Shown one piece after another: positions 8,278 to 15,910 of a stretch of DNA of 64,000 nucleotides. Origin of the DNA: an uncultured Sinobacteraceae bacterium (lineage in GTDB: Bacteria; Pseudomonadota; Gammaproteobacteria; Nevskiales; Nevskiaceae). The stretch is taken from positions 1-64,000 of the forward strand of contig CAIJRD010000006.1 in NCBI GenBank assembly GCA_903822975.1, in the 5' to 3' direction. The notes beneath the pieces are model-generated. The model was not told the origin of the DNA and ran no database searches. It saw nothing but the letters and a program-made list of their open reading frames with translations. Position numbers and translations under genes: made by a program. Each line of letters starts with the position of its first letter. Within the stretch, counting starts at the first letter, position 1.

Positions 8278-9486
8278 TCACTGCACCAGTTCGATCGCAT
8301 GTCCATCCGGATCGCGCACGATGATCGCGGCCTGCCTGCCGTCTGGCAGCGCAACGCGTCGCGGCGAAACGAAGGGCACGTCTGCATCGAGCAGTGCGTT
8401 CGAAATCGCGTCGAGATCATCCACATCGAAGCGTAGTCGCGTGTCGGCAATATCGTTGCTGTGCGCGGGCAGCACGCTGCTGCGGCCGTCGTCCGGTGCG
8501 CGATAGTCGAGTAGCTCCACGCCGGCACCGTGCGCGTCGGGTGGACGCAGGCCGGTGATGCGCACCGTCGCATTGAACGCGCCGTCGAGTGCGACCTGGG
8601 TCGGGCCTTCGTTGAGGCTGCGATAGGCCTGCGTCAATCCCAGCAGGTGCGTGTAGAACGCCAGGCTGCGCGCGCTGTCGGCCACACCGATCGCCGAATG
8701 ATCAATGCCGAGGAACACGCGGCCGGTGGTGTCGGCATCGTGCCAGCGCGAGCGACCTTGCCCCGCCGGAAAGTGAATCAGCTCGAGCGGATGCCCATCC
8801 GGATCGCGGAACTTGTAGGCCGATACCGAGCCGGTTGCCGGCGGCAGCGTCTGCGGCCCGCCGCGCGAGATGGCGATCGGGTGCAGCTTGTGCAGCTGCG
8901 CATAGGCGCGATCCATATCGCCGACGACGATGGCGAAATGCTGAAACCAGCGGTCCTCGCTGCGGCTGTCGCGCGGATAGGCTTGGCCGCGTCGATCAAA
9001 CTGATCGAACTCGATCTGCTCATCGCCGAGCTGCATGATCACGACGTGGATACGCGCGTGCGGCACGCCGTAAAGCTGTGCATAAGCGGGATCGTCGAGA
9101 AGCTGTGTACTGACCTGCTTGAAGCCAAGGCCGTCTCGATAGAAGCGTTCGCTGCGGCCGACATCGGCGACTGTCAACGCGATGCGACTGATGCGCGTGG
9201 CGGTTGCCGCCTGCGCCGCGCCGGCAGCACACAGCAACAGCAGCAGACTCAAGCTTACTGCCGCACGCAGTCCGTTGGCGGAGATGCGCCAGCCGTCGGC
9301 ATCGCGCGCGGCGCGCTCCGATGTGAGTGCCGATTCGCGCGGCGATTCGCGCGGCGATGTGTGCGGCGATGTACGTGGGGATGTGTGCGGCGATGTGTGC
9401 GGCGGTATGCGCGCCGATGCGCGCGGCGTGTCGCAGTGCGCTGCGCCGCAATCACCCTCGTGCGTGGATGCCATCGGCGGACGCAT
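8278..9486 (-). CDS. Exported two-domain VOC (glyoxalase/dioxygenase superfamily) protein
   Basis: The 402-residue protein carries two VOC domains, starting near residue 98 (ISRIALTVADVGRSERFY) and near residue 250 (IDHSAIGVADSARSLAFY) and each ending in DPDGHxxEL. Such tandem domains make one metal site, as in glyoxalases and ring-cleaving dioxygenases; the substrate is unknown. A hydrophobic stretch at 71-93 ending AQA looks like a signal or anchor, but it is preceded by about 70 residues including a tetrapeptide-repeat segment (18-54). The ATG at 9486 is well supported: AAGGAAG at 9494-9500, 7 nt upstream. It starts 2 bp after the DoxX stop, so the two are co-transcribed. A periplasmic or membrane-anchored VOC protein is unusual. 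Confidence 0.78.
   Translation of the reverse strand: MRPPMASTHEGDCGAAHCDTPRASARIPPHTSPHTSPRTSPHTSPRESPRESALTSERAARDADGWRISANGLRAAVSLSLLLLLCAAGAAQAATATRISRIALTVADVGRSERFYRDGLGFKQVSTQLLDDPAYAQLYGVPHARIHVVIMQLGDEQIEFDQFDRRGQAYPRDSRSEDRWFQHFAIVVGDMDRAYAQLHKLHPIAISRGGPQTLPPATGSVSAYKFRDPDGHPLELIHFPAGQGRSRWHDADTTGRVFLGIDHSAIGVADSARSLAFYTHLLGLTQAYRSLNEGPTQVALDGAFNATVRITGLRPPDAHGAGVELLDYRAPDDGRSSVLPAHSNDIADTRLRFDVDDLDAISNALLDADVPFVSPRRVALPDGRQAAIIVRDPDGHAIELVQ
9327..9434 (-). repeat. 12-bp in-frame tandem repeat (nine units) in the VOC gene
   Basis: Nine 12-bp units, consensus GCGGCGATGTGT on the + strand, run without a break. Read on the minus strand they encode a tetrapeptide repeat of the form (H/R)(T/E)SP, residues about 18-54. 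Unit length is a multiple of three, so copy-number change keeps the frame. The segment comes just before the hydrophobic signal/anchor. Confidence 0.9.
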
Positions 9487-9488
9487 GT

Positions 9489-9959
9489 TCAGACTTCCTT
9501 CGCCAGCGCCTCTAGCGGGGCGGCACCGCTGGCGAGCGGCGCGGCCGCGACAGCACTCAGTGGCAGCACGCGCGCGCCGAGCATCACGTACATCAACCCG
9601 CCGGCGAGGCCGAAGTTCTTCAGGAAATCCCAGAAGTGCGGCAATGCGGGACCACCGGCCGGGTCGAGCAGGCCGGGGAAATTCCAGAACGGGTGATACA
9701 GCACTGCGGTCACCGCGCAGAAGCCGGCGAGAATGAACGCGGCGATGCGATCGAAACGCTGCAGCAGAATCGCCAGCGGGCACAGCAGCTCGACCAGCAT
9801 CGCCACCACCAGCAGCACCGCGCCGCCGGGCAGGAACGACGAGGTCGCCTGCTGCATCGCGGCGTCCCAGTGAATCATCTTGTCGATCGCGCTGAACGGG
9901 AACAGCACAACCAGAAAGAATCGCGCCAGATGCGGCGTCAAGCGATCCAGCAGTTTCAT
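9489..9959 (-). CDS. DoxX-family membrane protein
   Basis: The 156-residue protein has four probable membrane segments (about 10-28, 43-70, 72-90, 112-135) and the DoxX pattern of a short N-terminal helix leading into ARFFLVVLFPFSAIDKMIHW. DoxX proteins sit in the inner membrane and are linked to quinone or sulfur redox chemistry, but the family is broad and the function is not fixed. The ATG at 9959 has GGGAG about 9 nt upstream; a longer ORF from 10016 would add 19 non-membrane residues. It is the first gene of a pair with the VOC gene, with a 2-bp gap. Confidence 0.8.
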   Translation of the reverse strand: MKLLDRLTPHLARFFLVVLFPFSAIDKMIHWDAAMQQATSSFLPGGAVLLVVAMLVELLCPLAILLQRFDRIAAFILAGFCAVTAVLYHPFWNFPGLLDPAGGPALPHFWDFLKNFGLAGGLMYVMLGARVLPLSAVAAAPLASGAAPLEALAKEV

Positions 9960-10122
9960 CGTGGGGCTCCCGGTGGGTGGTGGGTCGGTAGTCGTTCGGC
10001 AACGAAACCGCCGCAAGATTCAGCCCGGCTTCGGCACAATAGGCGCCGTCGCGTGCGCAAGACACTTTTTAGCGCTGCTGTTTAAGGCCTCTCGGCGCGG
10101 ACGCTGGAACGATCAAGGAACG

Positions 10123-11856
10123 ATGATGCAATACGAGCAAGCTGCCGCAAGTCCTCAGAACGACACCGCGAAGGCGGTCCAGACCCACGCCACTGAGGCG
10201 TTCGATACGCGCCTGAGCCTGCTCGATCCGATGCTCAACAAGGGCACCGCGTTCAGCGAAGAAGAGCGCGATGCGCTCGATCTGCACGGCCTGCTGCCAC
10301 CGCATGTGAGCACGCTGGAGTCGCAACTCGCGCGGCGCCTCGCGGCGTTCCGCAGCGCCGGCAGCGATCTCGACAAGTACATATTCCTGCGCGATCTGCA
10401 GGACACCAACGAAACGCTGTTCTACGCGCTGCTGACGCGCCATATCGAAGAGATGCTGCCGATCGTCTACACGCCGACGGTCGGTCTCGGCTGCGAGCAA
10501 TTCAGCACCATCTTTCGTAAGCCGCGCGGCTTGTTCGTCAGCTATCCGCATCGCGCGCGGATTGCGCGGATGCTGGCGCCGTCGCGGTTCGATCACATCG
10601 AGACGATCGTGGTGACCGATGGCAGCCGCATCCTCGGACTCGGCGACCAGGGTGCGGGCGGCATGGGCATTCCGATCGGCAAGCTGTCGCTGTATGTCGC
10701 CTGCGGCGGCCTGCATCCGTCGACGACCTTGCCGATTTTCCTCGATGTCGGCACCGACAACGAGGAGCGCCTGAACGACCCGCAGTACATCGGCTGGCGT
10801 CATCGCCGCATCGGCGTCGACGACTACGACGCCTTTATCGAAAGCTTCGTCGAGGCGGTGCACGCGCGCTGGCCGAACGTGCTGCTGCAATGGGAAGACT
10901 TCGCGCAGGCGAATGCCAACCGCATCCTGGCGAAGTATCGCGATCGACTGTGCACGTTCAACGACGATATCCAGGGCACCGCGGTGGTCGCAGTCGGAAC
11001 TTTGCTGGCGGCGATCAACGTCACCGGCGTGCCTTTGACCGAGCAGCGCATCGCGGTGGTCGGCGCAGGCTCGGCCGGCTGCGGCATCAGCGCACTGCTA
11101 TTGAAGGCGATGGTCGCCGCAGGGCTACCGGAAGGCGATGCACGTCGGCGCTTCTTCTTGATCGACCGCGACGGCCTGCTGCTGGAAGACACGCCGAACC
11201 TGCAATCCTTTCAGCGGCCGTTCGCGCAAGCGCGCGCGGCAGTGGCGGACTGGACGCGTGATGGCGAGGGCCGCATCGGCCTGCAGGAAGTCGCCGACCA
11301 TGCACGCATCAGTGTGCTGATCGGCGTATCCGGTCAGGGTGGCGCATTCACTGAAGGCGCGGTGCGCAGCATCGCGCGGCATACGCGGCGGCCGGTGATC
11401 TTCCCGCTGTCGAATCCGACCACGCGCAGCGAAGCGCGGCCGGCGGATCTGCTCGACTGGACCGATGGTCTCGCCGTCATCGGGACCGGCAGCCCGTTCG
11501 CGCCGGTCGAATTCGACGGTCGTCGCATCGCGATCGACCAGACCAACAACGCCTACATCTTTCCCGGCATCGGTCTGGGCGTGATTGCCGCGGGCGCACG
11601 CCGCGTCAGCGACGACATGCTGCTGGCCGCAGCGAAGGCGCTGGCGGAGCTATCGCCGACCCTGAAAGATACCAACGCCAGCCTGCTACCGCCGGTGGAT
11701 TGCCTGCGCGGCGTGTCGTCTGCGATTGCCTTCGCCGTCGCGCGCCAGGCGCAGGCCGAAGGACTCGCCGAGGCCTGCGACGAAGCCGATCTGCGCGCAC
11801 GAATCGAGGCGAAGATGTGGACGCCGGCCTATCGGCGCGATCCGCGCCTGGGCTGA
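10123..11856 (+). CDS. maeA: NAD-dependent malic enzyme
   Basis: The 577-residue enzyme oxidatively decarboxylates malate to pyruvate with NAD. The malic N-domain has the catalytic Tyr in YTPTVG (about 117) and DGSRILGLGDQG (about 165), with the catalytic Lys near 187. FNDDIQGT is at about 280, the Rossmann GAGSAGCGIS at about 313 and PLSNPTTRSEA at about 427. Length and motifs fit the SfcA/MaeA class, not the MaeB fusion with a phosphotransacetylase domain. Two adjacent ATGs (10123, 10126) follow AAGGAA at 10115-10120; spacing favours the second, giving 576 residues. It is divergent from the DoxX gene and convergent with the small membrane gene at 11925. Confidence 0.93.
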   Translation: MMQYEQAAASPQNDTAKAVQTHATEAFDTRLSLLDPMLNKGTAFSEEERDALDLHGLLPPHVSTLESQLARRLAAFRSAGSDLDKYIFLRDLQDTNETLFYALLTRHIEEMLPIVYTPTVGLGCEQFSTIFRKPRGLFVSYPHRARIARMLAPSRFDHIETIVVTDGSRILGLGDQGAGGMGIPIGKLSLYVACGGLHPSTTLPIFLDVGTDNEERLNDPQYIGWRHRRIGVDDYDAFIESFVEAVHARWPNVLLQWEDFAQANANRILAKYRDRLCTFNDDIQGTAVVAVGTLLAAINVTGVPLTEQRIAVVGAGSAGCGISALLLKAMVAAGLPEGDARRRFFLIDRDGLLLEDTPNLQSFQRPFAQARAAVADWTRDGEGRIGLQEVADHARISVLIGVSGQGGAFTEGAVRSIARHTRRPVIFPLSNPTTRSEARPADLLDWTDGLAVIGTGSPFAPVEFDGRRIAIDQTNNAYIFPGIGLGVIAAGARRVSDDMLLAAAKALAELSPTLKDTNASLLPPVDCLRGVSSAIAFAVARQAQAEGLAEACDEADLRARIEAKMWTPAYRRDPRLG

Positions 11857-11924
11857 AGATCTGCGAGTGGCGCACGCGCTCGGACGATGCGCGCTACCAC
11901 TTGGGTAGCAGATCGACCAGCCGC

Positions 11925-12206
11925 TTACGCGTAGTGCGCGAAGCTCCAGGCCACGATCAGGCCCAGCAGCGCGCGGCCGATGGCGACCGCACGATCCTGC
12001 GGCAGCAGTCGCAGATCGCAGTCGGCCGTGTCGAGCCCTTGCGCGCGCAGTCGCGCTTCGCTGCCCGGCCGTAGCTGGCGCGAGTAGATCAGCCCGAGCG
12101 TGAACGAGCAGAACGCGAAGTACAGCGCCGCGCCGATGCCGAACACCAGCAGGCACAGCGCGCACAGGCCCCAGGTGAGGACGCGGCTGAGGATGCGGTC
12201 GAACAT
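11925..12206 (-). CDS. Small membrane protein of unknown function
   Basis: The 93-residue ORF encodes a strong membrane helix at about residues 9-40, a hydrophilic middle and a second shorter hydrophobic stretch at 75-90. No family is recognised. It lies 97 bp downstream of the HpnN-like transporter on the same strand and could be the end of that transcript. No clear ribosome site precedes the ATG at 12206, which lowers confidence. A 6-bp hairpin (GCTACC/GGTAGC, 11893-11909) lies between its stop and the end of the malic enzyme gene. Confidence 0.5.
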   Translation of the reverse strand: MFDRILSRVLTWGLCALCLLVFGIGAALYFAFCSFTLGLIYSRQLRPGSEARLRAQGLDTADCDLRLLPQDRAVAIGRALLGLIVAWSFAHYA

Positions 12207-12303
12207 CGGGATGGCGTGTTAGGGCTTGCTGGGCGTGTGTGCTGGGTGTGCTGTCGGGCAGGCGCGTAATCGGAAGCGATCAGGTTGGCGATCAGGCAGT
12301 CGA

Positions 12304-14967
12304 TCAGCGTGCGCGGCGTGCGCGCCAGCGCCAGCGCAAGGTCAGCAGGCTGGGCAGTAGCACCAGCGCGCAGATCAGCGTCATGCCGAGACCGACGGTG
12401 AGCAGCAGGCCCATGCCGACCATGCCGGGATGCTTGGCCAGCATCAGATTTCCGAAGTTGGCCATCGTGATCAGCGCGCCATAGAGCACCGCGCGCGCTG
12501 TGCTGGTGTGGAGCAGGTTCTCGTCGGCCGATTGCGCCGCGCGTCCGCGCTGCACGAGGTAGACGCCGTAGTCCACTCCCACACCCAACACCAGCGGCAA
12601 GGCGATGACATTGGCGAAGTTGAACGGCATGTGCGCCAGCACCAGACCGCCGACGGTGTAGAGCCCCGCGAGCAGCAAGGGCACCAGCACCAGCAAGGTA
12701 TCGATCACGCTGCGCAGCAGAATCACCAGCAGCAGCGCGATGGCGACGAACGAATAGCCGAAGGCCTGCTTGAACGACTGCACCACGGCATTGGCGGATT
12801 CGATATAGCCGACTGGCGGACCGGAGACGTTCGGCTCGGCTGCGCGCACGCCATCGACGAAGCGCTGCGTGGCTTCCGGCGTATCCAGCACTTCTTTTGG
12901 CCAGACTTCGACGCGATAACGGCCGTCGGCGGTCTTCCACTGGCGCGCCAGCGCCGGCGGCAAGTCGGCCTCGGTCACCGGTGTGGCCGCGAGCGCAGTG
13001 GTGAGATCCTGCAAGTGCGGCGGCAGGCTGCCGAGCAGCGCGCTACGCAGCGCCTGCCAGCGCGCGTCCTGCGCGGACGCGTCGAGCTTGGACACGGACG
13101 CGCTGAATGCCTTGAGCGCATCCAGCAACGCTTGCGCGGCCTGGCCTTGCGCGTCGCTATGCGCGGCGATGAAGGCCGGCAGGTCGGCCTGCAACTGCGC
13201 GGTGGCTGTGCGATCGCCTTCGGTGGCGGGCCCGCTCGGCAAGGCTGCCGGCGCGGCGAGGCCCAGGTCGAGCTGCAGGTCGGACAGGATTTGCAGCTTG
13301 TCGGCCTGGTCCTCCGGCACGAAGTTCGGCAGCGCGATTGCGCGCGCCGCGACCGGCAAGGCGCCGAGTTTCTTCGCCATCGCCAGTGCGGATTCGGCGT
13401 TCGGTGTGAGCACCGACAAGGTCAGCGTGGGGATGCTGGGATCCTTCAGCAGTTCGCGGAAGGTCGATACCGCTTCCGACTTCGGATCGCGCAGGTTCAA
13501 GGGGTCGTAGTCGAAGCGCGATTTAGGCGCCAGTGCGAGTGCCCCGACTGCCAGCAGTGCAGCGACGATCCAGATCGGCCGTGCATAGCGGTACGGCCAG
13601 GTGAGCATGCGGCCGAGGGTTCCGCCGGTGTTGGTGCTGAGCTTGGTGCGCGCGGCGTTCGGCGGCAGCAGCGTGATCAGCGCCGGCAACAGCGTCAGGC
13701 TGACGATCAGGCTGATGAACATGCCGACACCGGAGATCAACCCGAGCTCGGCAATGCCGGTGAACGAGGTCGGTACGAATGCGAAGAACGCCAGCGACAC
13801 CGTTGCCGCGCAGACCGCCATGAAGCCGCCGACATCGGAGGCCGCGCGCGACAGCGCTTCACGCTGTGGCAGTCCGTCGCCGAGGCGTTCGCGAAACTGC
13901 ATGCACAGGTACAGCGCGTAATCGATACCGAGGCCGACGTAGAGCACGCCGAACGCGATCGAGATGATGTTCAAGTGACCCACCGCGGCGGCGGCGAATG
14001 CGGCCGTTGCGATCAGGCCGTAGACCAGCGTGACGACCGCGGCGAGCATCAAGCGCAAGGAGCGCAGCGCGAAGTAGAGCAGCACGGCGACCATCACCAG
14101 GGCCACCGACAGGGCCAGCACGCCGCCGTGGAACGCGGTCAGAAGTTCCTCGTGCTCCATCGCCACGCTGCCGGTGAGGCGAACCCGCAGGCCGTGCGCG
14201 TCGTCGAGTCCGAGTGCCTTCGCGTCCTCGCGCAGAGCCGCAATCGAATCGGCCGCCGGCAACATCTGTCCGTAGTCGAAATGCGGCTGGACCTGAATGA
14301 ATCGGCGTAGCGGATTGCCCTGGCTCGGCGTGTCGCCCAGCAGGGTCTGCCACGACATGGCGGCGGTATCGCCGTCGGCAATCTTCTGGGTGACAGCGGC
14401 AATCTGCGTCAGCGGTGCGGCCAGGTCGAAGTCGCTGCCGCCCGCCGGCTGCGTTATGGCGCGATCCAGCAAGGTGAACAGGCCATGCGGGCTCGGATCG
14501 TGGTTCAGCGCGCCGAGGAAGGGTTGCGCACGCGTCAGGCTGTCGGCCAGCTTCTGCAAGGTGTCGCTGTCGAGATAGAGCAGGCCGCTGCGACGGAAGT
14601 AAGGATCGGTTTCGGCCGCGAACACTTGCGGAAACAGCTGCGGATTTTGCTGCAGCTTCGCCACCAGGCGGCGCTGCGCATCGTCGGCGACTTCCGCACT
14701 GCTGCCGTCGATGACGACCACCAGGTCGCCGCGGCCAGGGAACAACTTGTCCATCTCCAGCTCGGCTTTGCGCCACGGCAGATCGGCCGACAGCATGTTC
14801 TGGTTGTTGGTATCGACACTCAGGTGGCCAGCGACGTAATGCAGCAGTCCGGCGCCGATCAGCAGCGCCAGCAGCAGGATCAGCAGCGCATGGCGCTGCA
14901 CCCGTGCGACCCAGGCGCCGGCGATGCGTGCGGCAATTCCGGAAGGCTGATCTGAACTCGAAATCAT
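12304..14967 (-). CDS. HpnN-like MMPL/RND lipid transporter
   Basis: The 887-residue inner-membrane protein has the RND/MMPL layout: one N-terminal helix (about 24-46), a large periplasmic loop, a bundle of about five helices containing GLGIDYALYL, then the same pattern again ending with LGVGVDYGVYLVQRG. Length and layout match HpnN, which moves hopanoids or other lipids toward the outer membrane. The divergent neighbour at 15206 is an HpnM-like MlaC-family protein, the usual HpnN partner, and this pairing is the main reason for the call. No hopanoid-synthesis gene (shc, hpnC-H) is in the window, so the cargo could be another lipid. Confidence 0.8.
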   Translation of the reverse strand: MISSSDQPSGIAARIAGAWVARVQRHALLILLLALLIGAGLLHYVAGHLSVDTNNQNMLSADLPWRKAELEMDKLFPGRGDLVVVIDGSSAEVADDAQRRLVAKLQQNPQLFPQVFAAETDPYFRRSGLLYLDSDTLQKLADSLTRAQPFLGALNHDPSPHGLFTLLDRAITQPAGGSDFDLAAPLTQIAAVTQKIADGDTAAMSWQTLLGDTPSQGNPLRRFIQVQPHFDYGQMLPAADSIAALREDAKALGLDDAHGLRVRLTGSVAMEHEELLTAFHGGVLALSVALVMVAVLLYFALRSLRLMLAAVVTLVYGLIATAAFAAAAVGHLNIISIAFGVLYVGLGIDYALYLCMQFRERLGDGLPQREALSRAASDVGGFMAVCAATVSLAFFAFVPTSFTGIAELGLISGVGMFISLIVSLTLLPALITLLPPNAARTKLSTNTGGTLGRMLTWPYRYARPIWIVAALLAVGALALAPKSRFDYDPLNLRDPKSEAVSTFRELLKDPSIPTLTLSVLTPNAESALAMAKKLGALPVAARAIALPNFVPEDQADKLQILSDLQLDLGLAAPAALPSGPATEGDRTATAQLQADLPAFIAAHSDAQGQAAQALLDALKAFSASVSKLDASAQDARWQALRSALLGSLPPHLQDLTTALAATPVTEADLPPALARQWKTADGRYRVEVWPKEVLDTPEATQRFVDGVRAAEPNVSGPPVGYIESANAVVQSFKQAFGYSFVAIALLLVILLRSVIDTLLVLVPLLLAGLYTVGGLVLAHMPFNFANVIALPLVLGVGVDYGVYLVQRGRAAQSADENLLHTSTARAVLYGALITMANFGNLMLAKHPGMVGMGLLLTVGLGMTLICALVLLPSLLTLRWRWRARRAR

Positions 14968-15205
14968 GCGGCTAGGGCTCTTGGCTGATGTGGCGAGGTG
15001 CGGGTGGCGACTGCGCGAATCTTCGGCAGCCTGCGGCTGTGAAGCAAGCCGCAGCGCCGCGTGGACTCTGCGGCTTCGGGGCGCTATGCACCGGTACGGG
15101 GCAGGCGGCGTGTTAATATTTTGTCATCAAAAGCGTGGCGGGCTTTGCTTATGGCCAGCCGTCGATCGCTTGAAACCCCTGAAAGGATCCTGGAGAACAC
15201 TGGGA

Positions 15206-15832
15206 ATGTCGCGTTTGTGCTGTGGCGGTTTGTTGTCTGTGCTGCTCGTGTTTTCCGCGCAGGCCGCGGAGCCGGTGGCGGCGTCGCAGGCGAGCGAGGT
15301 CGTCACGGCGCTGCACGCAACCCTGCTCGACAACATGAAGCATGGTGCCGCACTTGGCTGCGGCGGCCGCGTCAAACAGATGGCCACCGCGATCGATGCC
15401 GACTTCGATCTGCCTTTCATCGGCCAGCGCGTCTTGCGACGCCATTGGACCGAGATCAGCGACGATCAGCGCAAGCAGTTCATGGACGCGTTCCGCAAGC
15501 TGGTGTTGTCGACCTATGCCAGCCAGTTCAAGCGCTTCAATGGCGAATCGTTCACCACGCTCGATGCACAAGCGCTCGCCAGCGGCGAGAACATCGTGCA
15601 TGCGCGCCTCACCACCGGCAACGGCGACAACGTCGCGTTCGACTACGTGCTGCATCCGGTCGCCGGCGCCGAAGGCAAGAGCTGGCGCGTGATCAACGTC
15701 ATCGCCGACGGCGTCAGCGATCTCGCGCTGCGCTCGTCGCAGTACGACCAGATTTACAAAGAACGCGGCTTCGATGGTCTGCTCGAATGGATCCGCGAGC
15801 AGGACAAGAAGACGCTGGCGGACTGCGCCTAA
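15206..15832 (+). CDS. MlaC/Ttg2D-family periplasmic lipid-binding protein (HpnM-like)
   Basis: The 208-residue protein has a short signal peptide (residues 1-20, ending AQA) and the MlaC/toluene-tolerance Ttg2 fold (MATAIDADFDLPFIGQRVLRRHW, FVDAFRKLVLSTYA-type helix, WRVINVIADGVSDLALRSSQY). This family carries phospholipids or hopanoids across the periplasm. I chose the ATG at 15206, with GGAG at 15192-15195; longer in-frame starts reach back to 14966 through sequence without coding character. It is divergent from the HpnN-like transporter, which suggests the HpnM/HpnN pair. The shared 238-bp upstream region has an AT-rich spot (TTAATATT near 15113) that could hold a promoter. Confidence 0.82.
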   Translation: MSRLCCGGLLSVLLVFSAQAAEPVAASQASEVVTALHATLLDNMKHGAALGCGGRVKQMATAIDADFDLPFIGQRVLRRHWTEISDDQRKQFMDAFRKLVLSTYASQFKRFNGESFTTLDAQALASGENIVHARLTTGNGDNVAFDYVLHPVAGAEGKSWRVINVIADGVSDLALRSSQYDQIYKERGFDGLLEWIREQDKKTLADCA

Positions 15833-15910
15833 GCAGCCTTTTCGCGCCGCGCCGCGCATCGCCTCCGGTTAGAGAGGCGGGTGTGGCCCCGGTGTATGGA
15901 TGGAGCGGGG

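Noticed and set aside
11893-11909. Terminator between malic enzyme and the small membrane gene
   Set aside because: A 6-bp hairpin with no T run on either strand; too weak to call.
12430-14310. 626-codon ORF antisense to the HpnN-like gene
   Set aside because: Arg/Gln/His-rich shadow of a well-supported membrane transporter.
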